Source of the DNA: Pirellulales bacterium
GTDB lineage: Bacteria > Planctomycetota > Planctomycetia > Pirellulales > Lacipirellulaceae
Direction of reading: 5' to 3'
Length of the DNA stretch: 64,000 nucleotides
NCBI GenBank assembly: GCA_028279215.1
Contig: JANQOF010000029.1
Coordinates: forward strand, 21,226 to 85,225
How positions within the stretch are numbered: position 1 is the stretch's first letter; every line of letters starts with the position of its first letter. Below are positions 54,162-63,324 of the stretch, piece by piece. A program made the translations under genes and the position numbers. The notes under the pieces were generated by a model that did not search any database, was not told the origin of the DNA, and saw nothing but the letters and a program-made list of their open reading frames with translations.

Positions 54162-54401
54162 ATCGAAACTTCCATTGGACAAAATCGTCCCCAAGGAGAC
54201 ATTCAACCCGCGATGCAAGTTCGCCCGCTTATTCGAAGAACGCTAGCATTGCTATTCCCGGTACACATCCCACTTCGGTGTGCAACCCGATACCCGGCCG
54301 CTGGCGTGTCGGGGTTGTGCGACCCACAGCGCGTTTCTATACTCGTCGCCCGCGCCGTTGCCGCGCGATTGTTGCCACTCTTCCACGGACGGAGAACCCT
54401 T

Positions 54402-55667
54402 ATGATGGGCTCGCGATGCCAATCGTTGACCGCTTTCGTCATCGGCTTAGCCACAATTGGTGTGGTACGCGCTCAGCAGCCGGGCGGCTGGCAATCGTCG
54501 GTCACCAACCGATACGGAGCTGCTACCGCGGCGGCCACACCGGGTGCTCCAGTGACGCCGATTGGCAACGCCGGTCAACCTGTTGCTACGCCGCAACCTG
54601 CTGCCACGACTCAGCCGCTCACGCCGATCACCTCACCGCCACCCACGCGTGCTCGCGTCACCAAGGGAGACGGGACACTGCCGCGCGACCATGGTCAAGT
54701 TTGGAGGGAGTACGACATCCGCCCCTACACGTCCCGGGCGCAAGGCATCGCCAAACCCGAACAACGCGTGGTCGATTGGATACTTCGAGAAACTGGCTAC
54801 GAAGCCTGGCACACACAACCGCTGGGCATCTTGAGCGCCAATAGCGAAACTCTTCGGGTGTATCACACACCAGAGATGCATGCGATGGTGGCCGATATCG
54901 TCGATCGATTCGTAAACCAGCAGTCGGAGAGTGAGGCCTTCTCGCTCCGCGTCGCCACGGTCACCAGTCCTAACTGGCGCACGAAGGCGTTGCCGCTGGT
55001 CACGCCGATTCCCGTGCAGTCGCCCGGCGTGCAGGGATGGATCATGGCGAAAGAGAACGTCGCGGTGTTGCTATCGGACCTCACTCGGCGTACCGACTAC
55101 CGCGAGTACAACTCACCAACCCAGCTTGTTGGTAACGGACAATCGATCGTCATTAGCACCATGCGGCCGCGGAGTTACATCAAAGGAGTGCTCCCTACGC
55201 CCAATGTCTGGCCTGGCTTCCAACCCGAGCAAGGCACGCTCGAAGAAGGTTTCTCACTGGAGTTCGCGCCGTTGTTGGCGTTGGACAAAACTACCTGCGA
55301 TGCGGTCATCAAACTGCGGCTGCACCAAGTGGAGAAAATGCGGCCAGTGAAGCTCGACATTCCGACACAAATGGCGGCCAATCAGCGGATGGAAGTGGAA
55401 GTACCTCAGGTCACGATGGCTAACCTGCACGAGCGCTTCCGCTGGCCCACCGACCAAGTGTTGCTACTAAGCATGGGCGTGATTGGCACCCCTGGTCCGA
55501 CGCGCGACAATGCGTTTACTTCCGCGATACCTATGCTCAAGACCGCTCCGAGGGCCGACGCGCTGTTGTTCATCGAAGCCAAGGGCAGCGTGCTGCCGCC
55601 GGCGGCGCCGAACGCCCCGGTCTCGACCGCCCAGCGTAATCCGGCGAGTTTCCATGGACGGTACTAG
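54402..55667 (+). CDS. Secreted protein with a secretin N-domain-like segment
   Basis: A signal peptide (SLTAFVIGLATIGVVRAQQ) is followed by a Pro, Thr and Ala-rich linker. A segment then reads GILSANSETLRVYHTPEMHAMVADIVDRFV, like the short N-domains of secretins in which a beta-strand precedes a repeat of strand-helix-strand. The C-terminal half is beta-rich and could form part of a larger surface assembly. I start at the first of two adjacent ATGs, 54402, behind GGAG. The long upstream frame is a shadow of the AAA gene on the other strand. The family is unknown and probably envelope related. Confidence 0.7.
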   Translation: MMGSRCQSLTAFVIGLATIGVVRAQQPGGWQSSVTNRYGAATAAATPGAPVTPIGNAGQPVATPQPAATTQPLTPITSPPPTRARVTKGDGTLPRDHGQVWREYDIRPYTSRAQGIAKPEQRVVDWILRETGYEAWHTQPLGILSANSETLRVYHTPEMHAMVADIVDRFVNQQSESEAFSLRVATVTSPNWRTKALPLVTPIPVQSPGVQGWIMAKENVAVLLSDLTRRTDYREYNSPTQLVGNGQSIVISTMRPRSYIKGVLPTPNVWPGFQPEQGTLEEGFSLEFAPLLALDKTTCDAVIKLRLHQVEKMRPVKLDIPTQMAANQRMEVEVPQVTMANLHERFRWPTDQVLLLSMGVIGTPGPTRDNAFTSAIPMLKTAPRADALLFIEAKGSVLPPAAPNAPVSTAQRNPASFHGRY

Positions 55668-55805
55668 GATCGCATGCAAAGCTATCCAACTCCCGCTTTT
55701 CTATTTTGAATGCGAATCCAACGGCCGCCCACGCAAAACCGCTTGAGACCATAAGCAGCCCTGCCCTTCCCTCCTTCGCGATTTCCCTGCTATGTTGCCC
55801 GAGTT

Positions 55806-57122
55806 ATGAGTCATTTCGCGACGTCAACTCGGCAGGTCGTAATCACAGGCATAGGAGTCGTGTGCCCGCTCGGAAGTTCCGCGACCGATCTGTGGGATGC
55901 GCTCACTGCTGGCAAGAGCGGCGTTAGCATTTGCGATACGCTTCCCGTCAACTCAGCTCGTCTGCCACTTCGCTATGCTGGCGAGTGCCGTCAGTTCTCA
56001 GGCGATATCGAAGACTTCGGCGACTTGGAAAAAGGCAAGAAGAAAGCGATTCGCAAGGCGCAAAAAGTGATGTGCCGCGAAACTCAAATGGCCGTTGCCG
56101 CAGCGGAGTTGGCGATTGCCGATGCATCGTTTGGCGACGGGTTGCTCGACCCCGAGCGGGCGGGCGTCGTGCTTGGCAGCGACTACATGCTTACCATGCC
56201 GGAAGACTACGTCGACGGAATTCGCCAGTGCACCGCCGAAGGCGGTGCGTTCGATTTCGAAGAATGGGGCAGCGATGGCCTCGGGCAAATGACGCCGCTG
56301 TGGATGCTGAAATACCTGCCGAACATGCCCGCCAGCCACATCGCGATCCTCAACGACCTGCGCGGACCGAACAACTCGCTCACGCTTCGCGAAGCATCAA
56401 GCAACATGGCTGTTGGTGAAGCGTTCACCACCGTGGCTCGCGGCCACGCCGACGTGATGCTCGCCGGTGCAACCGGAACTCGCATTCTGCCGATGCAGGC
56501 CATTCACGCCATGCAAACCGAGCAGCTTGCCAACGACGATTGCGATCCGGCCACGGCCAGCCGTCCATTCGATAAGAATCGTTTGGGCATGGTCGCTGGC
56601 GAAGGCGCCGGCGTCGTGGTGCTCGAAGAACGTGGTCGCGCCGAAGCGCGTGGCGCTGCGATCTACGGCCAAGTGGTTGGCATCGGATCCAGCCTCGTTG
56701 CCGATAAGAAGCTGCAAGGCAATACCGAGAAGGCGCTCGCCAACGCGATCGCCGCCTGCCTGACGAATGCCGAGATGTCGCCGGGCGACATCGGCCACGT
56801 AAACGCGCATGGCCTGTCGACAGAGGATTGCGACACGCAAGAAGCCGCCGCAATCCGCGCGGCCCTTGGTGGCGAAACACCGGTGACTGCATTGAAGAGT
56901 TTCTTTGGCAACCTCGGAGCCGGCGGCGGCGTGGTAGAACTCGCTGGCAGCTTGCTCGCCCTCAAACACGGCACGCTGCCCGAAGTGCTCAACTACACCA
57001 CGGCTGATCCCCAATGCGACATCCAAATCGCCACCGGCGACCAATCACCCGGGGCGAGCTTTCTCAAGCTGAATGTCACGCCGCAAGGGCAAGCTGCCGT
57101 GGTTGCCGTTGCGGCCGTCTAG
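55806..57122 (+). CDS. Ketosynthase homologue with Cys-to-Glu active-site change
   Basis: The overall sequence is clearly that of a FabF-type ketosynthase: QVVITGIGVVCPLGSS at the start, NAHGLSTEDCD with a His at residue 335. In the nucleophile loop, where FabF at 49156 has CASATNAMGSAF, this protein has EASSNMAVGEAF, so residue 196 is Glu in place of Cys. The second His of the FabF KSHLGHLLGAS motif is Asn 369 in KSFFGNLGAG. Such changes are known in chain-length factors of polyketide synthases. Condensation is unlikely. It lies about 230 nt upstream of nusA. Confidence 0.83.
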   Translation: MSHFATSTRQVVITGIGVVCPLGSSATDLWDALTAGKSGVSICDTLPVNSARLPLRYAGECRQFSGDIEDFGDLEKGKKKAIRKAQKVMCRETQMAVAAAELAIADASFGDGLLDPERAGVVLGSDYMLTMPEDYVDGIRQCTAEGGAFDFEEWGSDGLGQMTPLWMLKYLPNMPASHIAILNDLRGPNNSLTLREASSNMAVGEAFTTVARGHADVMLAGATGTRILPMQAIHAMQTEQLANDDCDPATASRPFDKNRLGMVAGEGAGVVVLEERGRAEARGAAIYGQVVGIGSSLVADKKLQGNTEKALANAIAACLTNAEMSPGDIGHVNAHGLSTEDCDTQEAAAIRAALGGETPVTALKSFFGNLGAGGGVVELAGSLLALKHGTLPEVLNYTTADPQCDIQIATGDQSPGASFLKLNVTPQGQAAVVAVAAV

Positions 57123-57231
57123 GCCTTCTCCGTCGACATGCAAGCCACCTAGTCGGCATTGTCGCGCCCGCCGGTTGACACTCACCCACCAACGGACTAC
57201 CCTGACCGATTACAACCCACCGTAAGTTGCG

Positions 57232-57258
57232 GCCCAGTAACGGCTTTCGCCGCTGGGC
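57232..57258 (+). terminator. Hairpin upstream of nusA
   Basis: GCCCAG (57232-57237) and CGGC pair with GCCG and CTGGGC (57249-57258) around TTTC, with a TAA bulge, then TGCTGTCTTTATT. It may end the ketosynthase transcript. Confidence 0.5.
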
Positions 57259-57356
57259 TGCTGTCTTTATTGGGGGGTAACACAATTCGACTCACAACCC
57301 GACAACTCGATTTGCCCGTCGCGGTGGGCGTGTAGACCGCGAGAACAGGAATTACC

Positions 57357-58769
57357 ATGAACGCCACCGAAGTGCTGCGAATAGTCGACGCAATTCATCG
57401 CGACAAAAACATCGACAAAGACATCGTTTTTGAGGGGATCGAAGCAGCGCTGGTGTCGGCGGCGAAGAAGCACTACGGAGAAGAGTCGGACATCACCGTC
57501 AGCATCGACCGACAGGATGGCACCATCACCGCCAGTATCGACGGCGAAATGCTCGATTCAGAGGAAGCCGTCGGGCGGATTGGCGCCCAAACCGCCAAGC
57601 AGGTGATGATCCAAAAGATCCGCGAGGCGGAGCGGGATTCGTTGTACGAAGAATACGACGACCTCTTGAACCACATGGTCAGTGGCATCATTCAGCGGTA
57701 CGAAGGTGGCGCAGCGACGGTCGCCCTGACCAATGTCGAGGCCATTCTGCCACGTAGCGAGCAAATCCCCGGCGAAACCCATCACGCCAACGAGCGAGTT
57801 CGCGCTACCGTGTACGAGGTCCGCAAAGCGGGCAGCCGAGTGAAGGTGATCCTCAGTCGTCGATCTCCAAGCTTGGTGCAACGACTGTTCGAACAAGAGA
57901 TTCCCGAAATCGCCGACGGCGTCATCGAGGTCCGCGGCATCTCCCGCGAGCCAGGCTACCGATCGAAGGTAGCCGTCAGCAGTAGCGACGCCCGCGTCGA
58001 CTGCGTGGGTGCATGCGTCGGCGTGCGTGGTAATCGCATTAAGAACATCGTAGACGAACTGGCGGGGGAGCGGATCGATATTGTCCGCTGGGACGAAGAC
58101 CTGGAAGTCCTGATTCCAAATGCGTTGTCGCCGGCGACAGTCGAGCAGGTGATCCTCTGCAAAATGCTGGGGCGTGCCATCGTGCTGGTAAGCGAAGACC
58201 AACTCTCGCTGGCTATCGGCCGTCGGGGCCAAAATGTACGGCTTGCCAGTAAGCTCTCTGGTTGGGACATCGAGATCATGACCCAAGAGGAGCTTGCCGA
58301 ATCGATCGACCGAGCGGTCGATGGCTTCAGCCAACTTGAAGGGATGGCGATCGAGTTGGCGGAGAAACTGGTCGAAGAGGGCTTTTTGAGCTATGACGAC
58401 CTTTCGATCATCGAGCCCGATGACCTTATGCAAATGGGTGGACTTAGTGAAGAACAGGTTAATTTGATCGTCGAACAGGCGGAAGAACGCGCAGAGGCCG
58501 CCGAAGCCGCAGCCGCCGAGGCGCGTCGGCAAAAACGCGAACAAGAACGACTCGAAGCGGAGGTGGCCGAGGCCGAAGCCGCGGCCGCCGAGGCGCGTGG
58601 CGACGTGCCGGGCGAGGGAGGCGAAGCATCGGGCGATGCAGACGCGGGTGAAGAATCGCCAGCCGAGGAATCGGACGCAGAGGCAATCAACGCAGAAGCC
58701 ACGGCCGAAGCCCAAGAGGAGCAACCGGCTCGCGAACCAGCCGACGCTGGACAGGAGCCCCCCCAGTAG
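57357..58769 (+). CDS. nusA: Transcription termination/antitermination factor NusA
   Basis: NusA binds RNA polymerase and modulates pausing, termination and antitermination. The N-domain includes [17 protein letters not shown], an S1 domain covers about residues 110-175, and the two KH domains follow, the second with [32 protein letters not shown]-terminal HhH-like part ([25 protein letters not shown]) and an acidic Ala-Glu-rich tail complete the 470 residues. It heads a nusA-infB-rbfA run; rimP, which often precedes nusA, is absent. Confidence 0.93.
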   Translation: MNATEVLRIVDAIHRDKNIDKDIVFEGIEAALVSAAKKHYGEESDITVSIDRQDGTITASIDGEMLDSEEAVGRIGAQTAKQVMIQKIREAERDSLYEEYDDLLNHMVSGIIQRYEGGAATVALTNVEAILPRSEQIPGETHHANERVRATVYEVRKAGSRVKVILSRRSPSLVQRLFEQEIPEIADGVIEVRGISREPGYRSKVAVSSSDARVDCVGACVGVRGNRIKNIVDELAGERIDIVRWDEDLEVLIPNALSPATVEQVILCKMLGRAIVLVSEDQLSLAIGRRGQNVRLASKLSGWDIEIMTQEELAESIDRAVDGFSQLEGMAIELAEKLVEEGFLSYDDLSIIEPDDLMQMGGLSEEQVNLIVEQAEERAEAAEAAAAEARRQKREQERLEAEVAEAEAAAAEARGDVPGEGGEASGDADAGEESPAEESDAEAINAEATAEAQEEQPAREPADAGQEPPQ

Positions 58770-59031
58770 TCGATAGTACAGGGCTTGCCAACTGTCGGAC
58801 CGCCGAGCCGAATTGGCGTATTCACAGATCGTGGCGGACGGCTTGCAACCCGCTGGATGGTAGCAGGCTGACTGCATCGGCGGCGCATATACAATATGAG
58901 ATTCGTTTATTCATCCGTAATCATCACGGGAGACGTGTCCATGATTCGGTAACCGATGAAAGGCGCACGCCGCGGGTGGCAAACGCACATTCAGGCATTG
59001 CACCACAGCGTGTCCCAATGGAGAGAACATT

Positions 59032-61788
59032 TTGGCGGTTCGCATTTACGCTCTAGCAAAAGAGCTAAATCTCGATAGCAAAGACCTTGTCGATATCTGC
59101 ACGCGTGCTGGTATTCCCGGGAAAGGTTCTGCACTTGCAAGCCTAACCGAAGCCGAGGTTGGCAAGGTGAAGCAGTTCATCGAGGGCGGCTCGAACACAG
59201 CCAAGCCCAAGGCGACCGCTGCGGCGCCAGTCATGGAGCGCCCGAGAGCTGCTCCTGGTGTCGACGATCGAATGAAGGTGATCGTCACGCCGAAGGCAGC
59301 AACTCCGCTCGAGGCGGTCAAAGCCGCGCGGCAGGCCAAGGCCGCGGAGCAGGAAGAGCCAGCAGATTCTGCGGAACCCGTTGAGTCCGAGGCCGCTTCG
59401 GCCGAGTCCACGACCAGCGAACCGCCCGCCCCCGAAACCGCTGGACCATTGGCGGGCATGCTGCGTCGCGAAGACTATATCGCTCCAGGCGGCGCTGCGC
59501 CTGGCAAACCGCCAATCGTTGGCAAGCCGAACAAACCCAAACCGAAGAAGGGTGAAGGTGGCGGTGGACGAGCGAAACCGGCCATCAAACTTGCGCCCAT
59601 CCCGGCACCCACAGAGTCCGCGCAACCCAAGAAGAAGCCCGTCCAAGAGGCACCGGCTCAAAAGCCCGACATGAAGCTGCCGGCCGACGTGCTCGGCGCT
59701 GGCAAGGCGGGTAGTAAGCCTCTGGCGGCTCACATGGCTCGGGCGGAGCGCTCGCTCGAAGCCGAGAAGGCCCGCAAAACCGGTGGTTTTGTGGGCGGCG
59801 ACGAGCAGGAATCAAAAGCAAGGGGACGCGGACGCGGCAAGAGCGGCGAAGATGGCCGGCCCATGCTTGGTGGTCGCGAACAGCGTCAACTCAATCGACG
59901 CCGGTCGCCGCGGCAAGACGACGAAGACGGTAGCGGACGCGGCCCACGACGCACCATTCGCCGCACCTCGCGCCGTAGCGGCGCAAGCACTGCCGCCCCG
60001 CGAAAGGAACGCGTCAGCGTGCAATTGCCTTGCACGGTGCGCGATCTGTCAGAGGCGGCTGGTGTACCTGCCAACGAGATTCAGAGAATCTTGATGCAAG
60101 AAGGCGTGATGGCCAAGATCAACGACACCATGGACGAGGAACTCACCGAGTTCATCGCCGCTGAGTTGGGCGTGGATGTCGACTTCGTTCAGGCAGTGTC
60201 GCTCGAAGACGAACTGCTCACGGCCATTCGCGACCTTGAAGACCTGGAGCACTTGCTCGAACCTCGGCCACCGGTCATCACTTTCCTGGGTCACGTCGAC
60301 CACGGAAAGACATCCCTGCTCGACCGCCTCATTGGAATCGATGTGGTGAGCGGCGAGAGTGGTGGCATCACCCAGCACATCCGCGCTTACCAGATTGAAA
60401 AGGATGGCGCGGGTATCTCGTTTGTCGACACACCGGGTCACGAGGCCTTCACCGAGATGCGGGCCCGTGGCGCGAATGTAACCGACATCGCTGTGTTGGT
60501 AGTCGCCGCCGACGACGGCGTCATGCCCCAAACCGAAGAAGCCATCAGCCACGCCAAAGCAGCAGAAGTGCCGATTGTCGTGGCACTGAACAAGATCGAC
60601 TTGGCTGGCGTCGACCCAAACAAGGCAATGGCCGATCTGGCGGCCAACGAGTTGCAGCCCAGCGAGTGGGGTGGCGACGTCGAGGTCGTGAAAACCAGCG
60701 CCATTACCGGCGAGGGACTCGACGAACTCTTGGAAACCGTGCTCACCGTCGCCGACTTGCACGAGTACCAGGCGAACCCGCAGCGGCCGGCGATGGGCAC
60801 GTCGCTCGAAGCGCAGCAAGAGGCTGGGCACGGCGTAGTCGCCAAAGTGATCGTGCAAAAGGGAACGCTTAAGGTCGGCGACAACGTTGTCTGTGGAGAA
60901 GCGTTCGGCAAGGTGCGGGCTATGTTCGATACGCTCCGCCCTGACGTGGCCATTGAGGAGGCTGGCCCCAGCACGCCCGTTAACCTGCTCGGCTTCGACG
61001 TCGCGCCGGCGGCAGGTGAGCATTTCTACGTCCTCGACGATATCGCCAAGGCCCGCGAATTGGCCGAGGCCCGTCGCGACGAGGCGCGTAAAGCGTCGCT
61101 CGGCAGCACCGGGCCAGTGCATGTGACACTCGAGAATCTGTTCGATCGACTTGAAAACACCGACGAGGTGCAGACACTCAACCTCATATTGCGTGCCGAC
61201 GTGCGAGGTTCGATCGAGGCGATTCAAAAAGAGCTCACCAAGCTCGACCATCCCGAGGTAAAGCTCAAGACATTGCTGTCGACCGTTGGCGGCGTGACCG
61301 AGGGCGACGTGCAACTTGCCCACGCATCCGACGCGGTGATCCTGGCGTTCAACGTCGTTCCCGACGAAAAGGCCCGACAGTTGGCCGACCGACTTGGTGT
61401 GCAGATTCGTCGTTACGACGTCATCTACAAGATCACCGACGACCTGAAGCTCGCCCTTGAAGGCATGCTGAAGCCAGAAGAGCGCGAAGTGGAACTCGGC
61501 CGAGCACTCGTTCAACAGGTGTTCCGCATCAGTCGTGTCGGCGCGGTCGCAGGCTGCCGAGTGCTGGCAGGCGTAATCGAGCGGAACGCTCGGGCACGTG
61601 TGATTCGCGACAGCACGGTGATTGGCGATTACGCTCTGGAGACTCTCCGCCGAGAGAAGGACGATGCCAAAGAGGTTCGTGAAGGATTCGAGTGCGGCAT
61701 CAAACTGGCGGGCTTTAACGACGTGAAAGAAGGCGATCTGTTCGAAGTGTACAAGATCGAGGAGATCGGTCGCACGTTCGACGAATAG
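59032..61788 (+). CDS. infB: Translation initiation factor IF-2
   Basis: IF-2 delivers initiator tRNA using GTP. The N-terminal IF2_N domain opens AVRIYALAKELNLDSKDLVDI, followed by a long basic and proline-rich linker, then the GTPase domain with GHVDHGKTSLLDRL, DTPGHEAF and NKID. The C-terminal domains end VYKIEEIGRTFDE. The start is a TTG behind GGAGAGA, and the product has 918 residues. It lies 262 nt after nusA and 42 nt before rbfA, the usual order. Confidence 0.95.
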   Translation: MAVRIYALAKELNLDSKDLVDICTRAGIPGKGSALASLTEAEVGKVKQFIEGGSNTAKPKATAAAPVMERPRAAPGVDDRMKVIVTPKAATPLEAVKAARQAKAAEQEEPADSAEPVESEAASAESTTSEPPAPETAGPLAGMLRREDYIAPGGAAPGKPPIVGKPNKPKPKKGEGGGGRAKPAIKLAPIPAPTESAQPKKKPVQEAPAQKPDMKLPADVLGAGKAGSKPLAAHMARAERSLEAEKARKTGGFVGGDEQESKARGRGRGKSGEDGRPMLGGREQRQLNRRRSPRQDDEDGSGRGPRRTIRRTSRRSGASTAAPRKERVSVQLPCTVRDLSEAAGVPANEIQRILMQEGVMAKINDTMDEELTEFIAAELGVDVDFVQAVSLEDELLTAIRDLEDLEHLLEPRPPVITFLGHVDHGKTSLLDRLIGIDVVSGESGGITQHIRAYQIEKDGAGISFVDTPGHEAFTEMRARGANVTDIAVLVVAADDGVMPQTEEAISHAKAAEVPIVVALNKIDLAGVDPNKAMADLAANELQPSEWGGDVEVVKTSAITGEGLDELLETVLTVADLHEYQANPQRPAMGTSLEAQQEAGHGVVAKVIVQKGTLKVGDNVVCGEAFGKVRAMFDTLRPDVAIEEAGPSTPVNLLGFDVAPAAGEHFYVLDDIAKARELAEARRDEARKASLGSTGPVHVTLENLFDRLENTDEVQTLNLILRADVRGSIEAIQKELTKLDHPEVKLKTLLSTVGGVTEGDVQLAHASDAVILAFNVVPDEKARQLADRLGVQIRRYDVIYKITDDLKLALEGMLKPEEREVELGRALVQQVFRISRVGAVAGCRVLAGVIERNARARVIRDSTVIGDYALETLRREKDDAKEVREGFECGIKLAGFNDVKEGDLFEVYKIEEIGRTFDE

Positions 61789-61830
61789 CAAGATTTCCGC
61801 CAAGCTCTCCTCCCAGTCGTAACCAGTGCC

Positions 61831-62223
61831 ATGTCCTCTCGCCGAGTCCTCAAAGCCGCCGAAGCGATTCGCGAAGTCGTTAGCATGGCAATTCTTAAGG
61901 ATTTGCGCGATCCGCGAATCGAGGACGTTACGGTAACCTATGTTGAAGTGACGCCCGACATGCGCGGGGCCAAGGTGCACGTTTCGGTGATGGGGCCCGA
62001 AACCAAACAAAAAACTTGCCTCAGAGGCCTGCAAAGCTCGGCGGGGTACCTGCAGAGCAAGATCGCGGAGCGAATTGATACGCGGTACACTCCGCGATTG
62101 AAGTTTGAACTCGACCAGGGGGTCAAACAGTCGATCGCTATCGCTAAGATGCTCCAAGACGTCCTGCCTGACGAACCAGACTCGGACGGTTCCGCAACCG
62201 AAGCGGCACCAAACAACGAGTGA
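61831..62223 (+). CDS. rbfA: Ribosome-binding factor A
   Basis: RbfA is a small KH-like factor needed for 30S maturation. The core reads VLKAAEAIREVVSMAILKDLRDPRIEDVTVTYVEVTPDMRGAKVHVSV (in parts), with the usual conserved sequence LQSSAGYLQSKIAERIDTRYTPRLKF. The length of 130 residues is normal. It lies directly downstream of infB, as in many bacteria, and 39 nt before the HhH-like gene. Confidence 0.92.
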   Translation: MSSRRVLKAAEAIREVVSMAILKDLRDPRIEDVTVTYVEVTPDMRGAKVHVSVMGPETKQKTCLRGLQSSAGYLQSKIAERIDTRYTPRLKFELDQGVKQSIAIAKMLQDVLPDEPDSDGSATEAAPNNE

Positions 62224-62262
62224 TTCCGATCCAAAAGAGAAGCAACAGTTAGTCGAAAGAAC

Positions 62263-63210
62263 ATGGCAGCGCAAAATCGCGGTACTCGCATTACGAAGTT
62301 ATTGGGGCAAATCAAAAAGCACTACAAACCAGTGCCACCGCCGCCAAATCGCACGCTCATCGAGCACTTGTTGTTTGCGTGCCTGCTGGAAAACTCGCCG
62401 CAAGATGCGGTCGAGCAAGCCTTCGCACGGCTTCAATCCGACTATGTGGGTTGGAACGAAGTGCGAGTCAGCACCAAGCGAGAGCTCTCTGAAACGCTCA
62501 AGGAGTTGAACGATCCCGAACGTGCGGCCGAACGCCTTAAGCGAACGCTGCACAGCGTGTTTGAGTCGGTGTACTCTTATGACCTGGAACTGATGAAGAA
62601 GCAGAACCTGGGTCAAGCCACCAAGACCATCGAAAAGTACGAAGGCACTACGCCTTTCACCGTAGCGTACGTAACGCAAAACGCGCTGGGCGGTCACGCG
62701 ATCGCCGCCAACAAGGGGCTGCTCACCGCGTTTCTCGTGTTCGACATCATCAACGAGAAGGAAGCAGCCGCCTGGCACATTCCGGGGTTGGAGCGGGCAG
62801 TGCCCAAGAGCAAAGGTGTTGAGGTAGGCGGCATCCTCCACCAACTAGGCGTCGACATCGGCAAGAGCCCCTACGGGACGAACGCTCGCAAGCTACTGTT
62901 GGCCATCGATCCTGGGTGCAAGAGTCGATTGCCCAAGAAGCCCGAACCGCCGCCCAAACCAACCAAGAAAGCCCCAAAGAAAGCAGTTGGCGCCACCGCC
63001 AGAAAGAAACCAGCCAGCGACGCGAAAAAAGCACCGTCGAAGGGCGCTGCCAAGCCCACCAAGAAGGTGAAGAAAAAAGTAAAGAAGGTGGTCAAGAAAA
63101 AGGCCGTCAAGAAAAAGGCCGCCGGGAAGCCGGTGAAGAAAAAGAAAGTCAAAAAGAAGAAAGCCGCGCCCAAGGGCCGCAAGAAGATCACCAAACGCAA
63201 ACCAAAGTGA
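62263..63210 (+). CDS. Endonuclease-III-like HhH domain protein with polylysine tail
   Basis: The first 210 residues resemble a degenerate HhH-GPD domain: LIEHLLFACLLENSPQDAVEQAFARLQ, RAAERLKRTLHSVFE, and YVTQNALGGHAIAANKGLL in the HhH place. The catalytic Lys-Asp pair cannot be confirmed and the four-Cys iron-sulfur loop of EndoIII is absent. The last 100 residues are mainly Lys, Ala and Pro in KKAPKK- and KKKVKK-type repeats. This suggests DNA or RNA binding rather than base excision. It lies between rbfA and yebC. I am fairly sure of the fold only. Confidence 0.55.
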   Translation: MAAQNRGTRITKLLGQIKKHYKPVPPPPNRTLIEHLLFACLLENSPQDAVEQAFARLQSDYVGWNEVRVSTKRELSETLKELNDPERAAERLKRTLHSVFESVYSYDLELMKKQNLGQATKTIEKYEGTTPFTVAYVTQNALGGHAIAANKGLLTAFLVFDIINEKEAAAWHIPGLERAVPKSKGVEVGGILHQLGVDIGKSPYGTNARKLLLAIDPGCKSRLPKKPEPPPKPTKKAPKKAVGATARKKPASDAKKAPSKGAAKPTKKVKKKVKKVVKKKAVKKKAAGKPVKKKKVKKKKAAPKGRKKITKRKPK

Positions 63211-63324
63211 GGCGGCAGGATTCAGGGGTCTGAGTCCAGGGACGCGCAAGCGAACGTTGACACCCCCAACCCCAAGAACCTTGTCTCTCCCTGATCCCCA
63301 ATCTCTCTTCCCCCACCCCTCGCC

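Noticed and set aside
53778..54401. A long N-terminal extension of the secretin-like gene
   Set aside because: It overlaps the AAA gene on the other strand and lacks protein-like composition; ATG 54402 behind GGAG is better.
58770..59031. A possible small gene between nusA and infB
   Set aside because: No frame with a start, Shine-Dalgarno site or protein-like composition was found.
60049..62274. A 741-codon minus-strand open frame across infB and rbfA
   Set aside because: Its composition and overlap with two certain genes mark it as a shadow frame.
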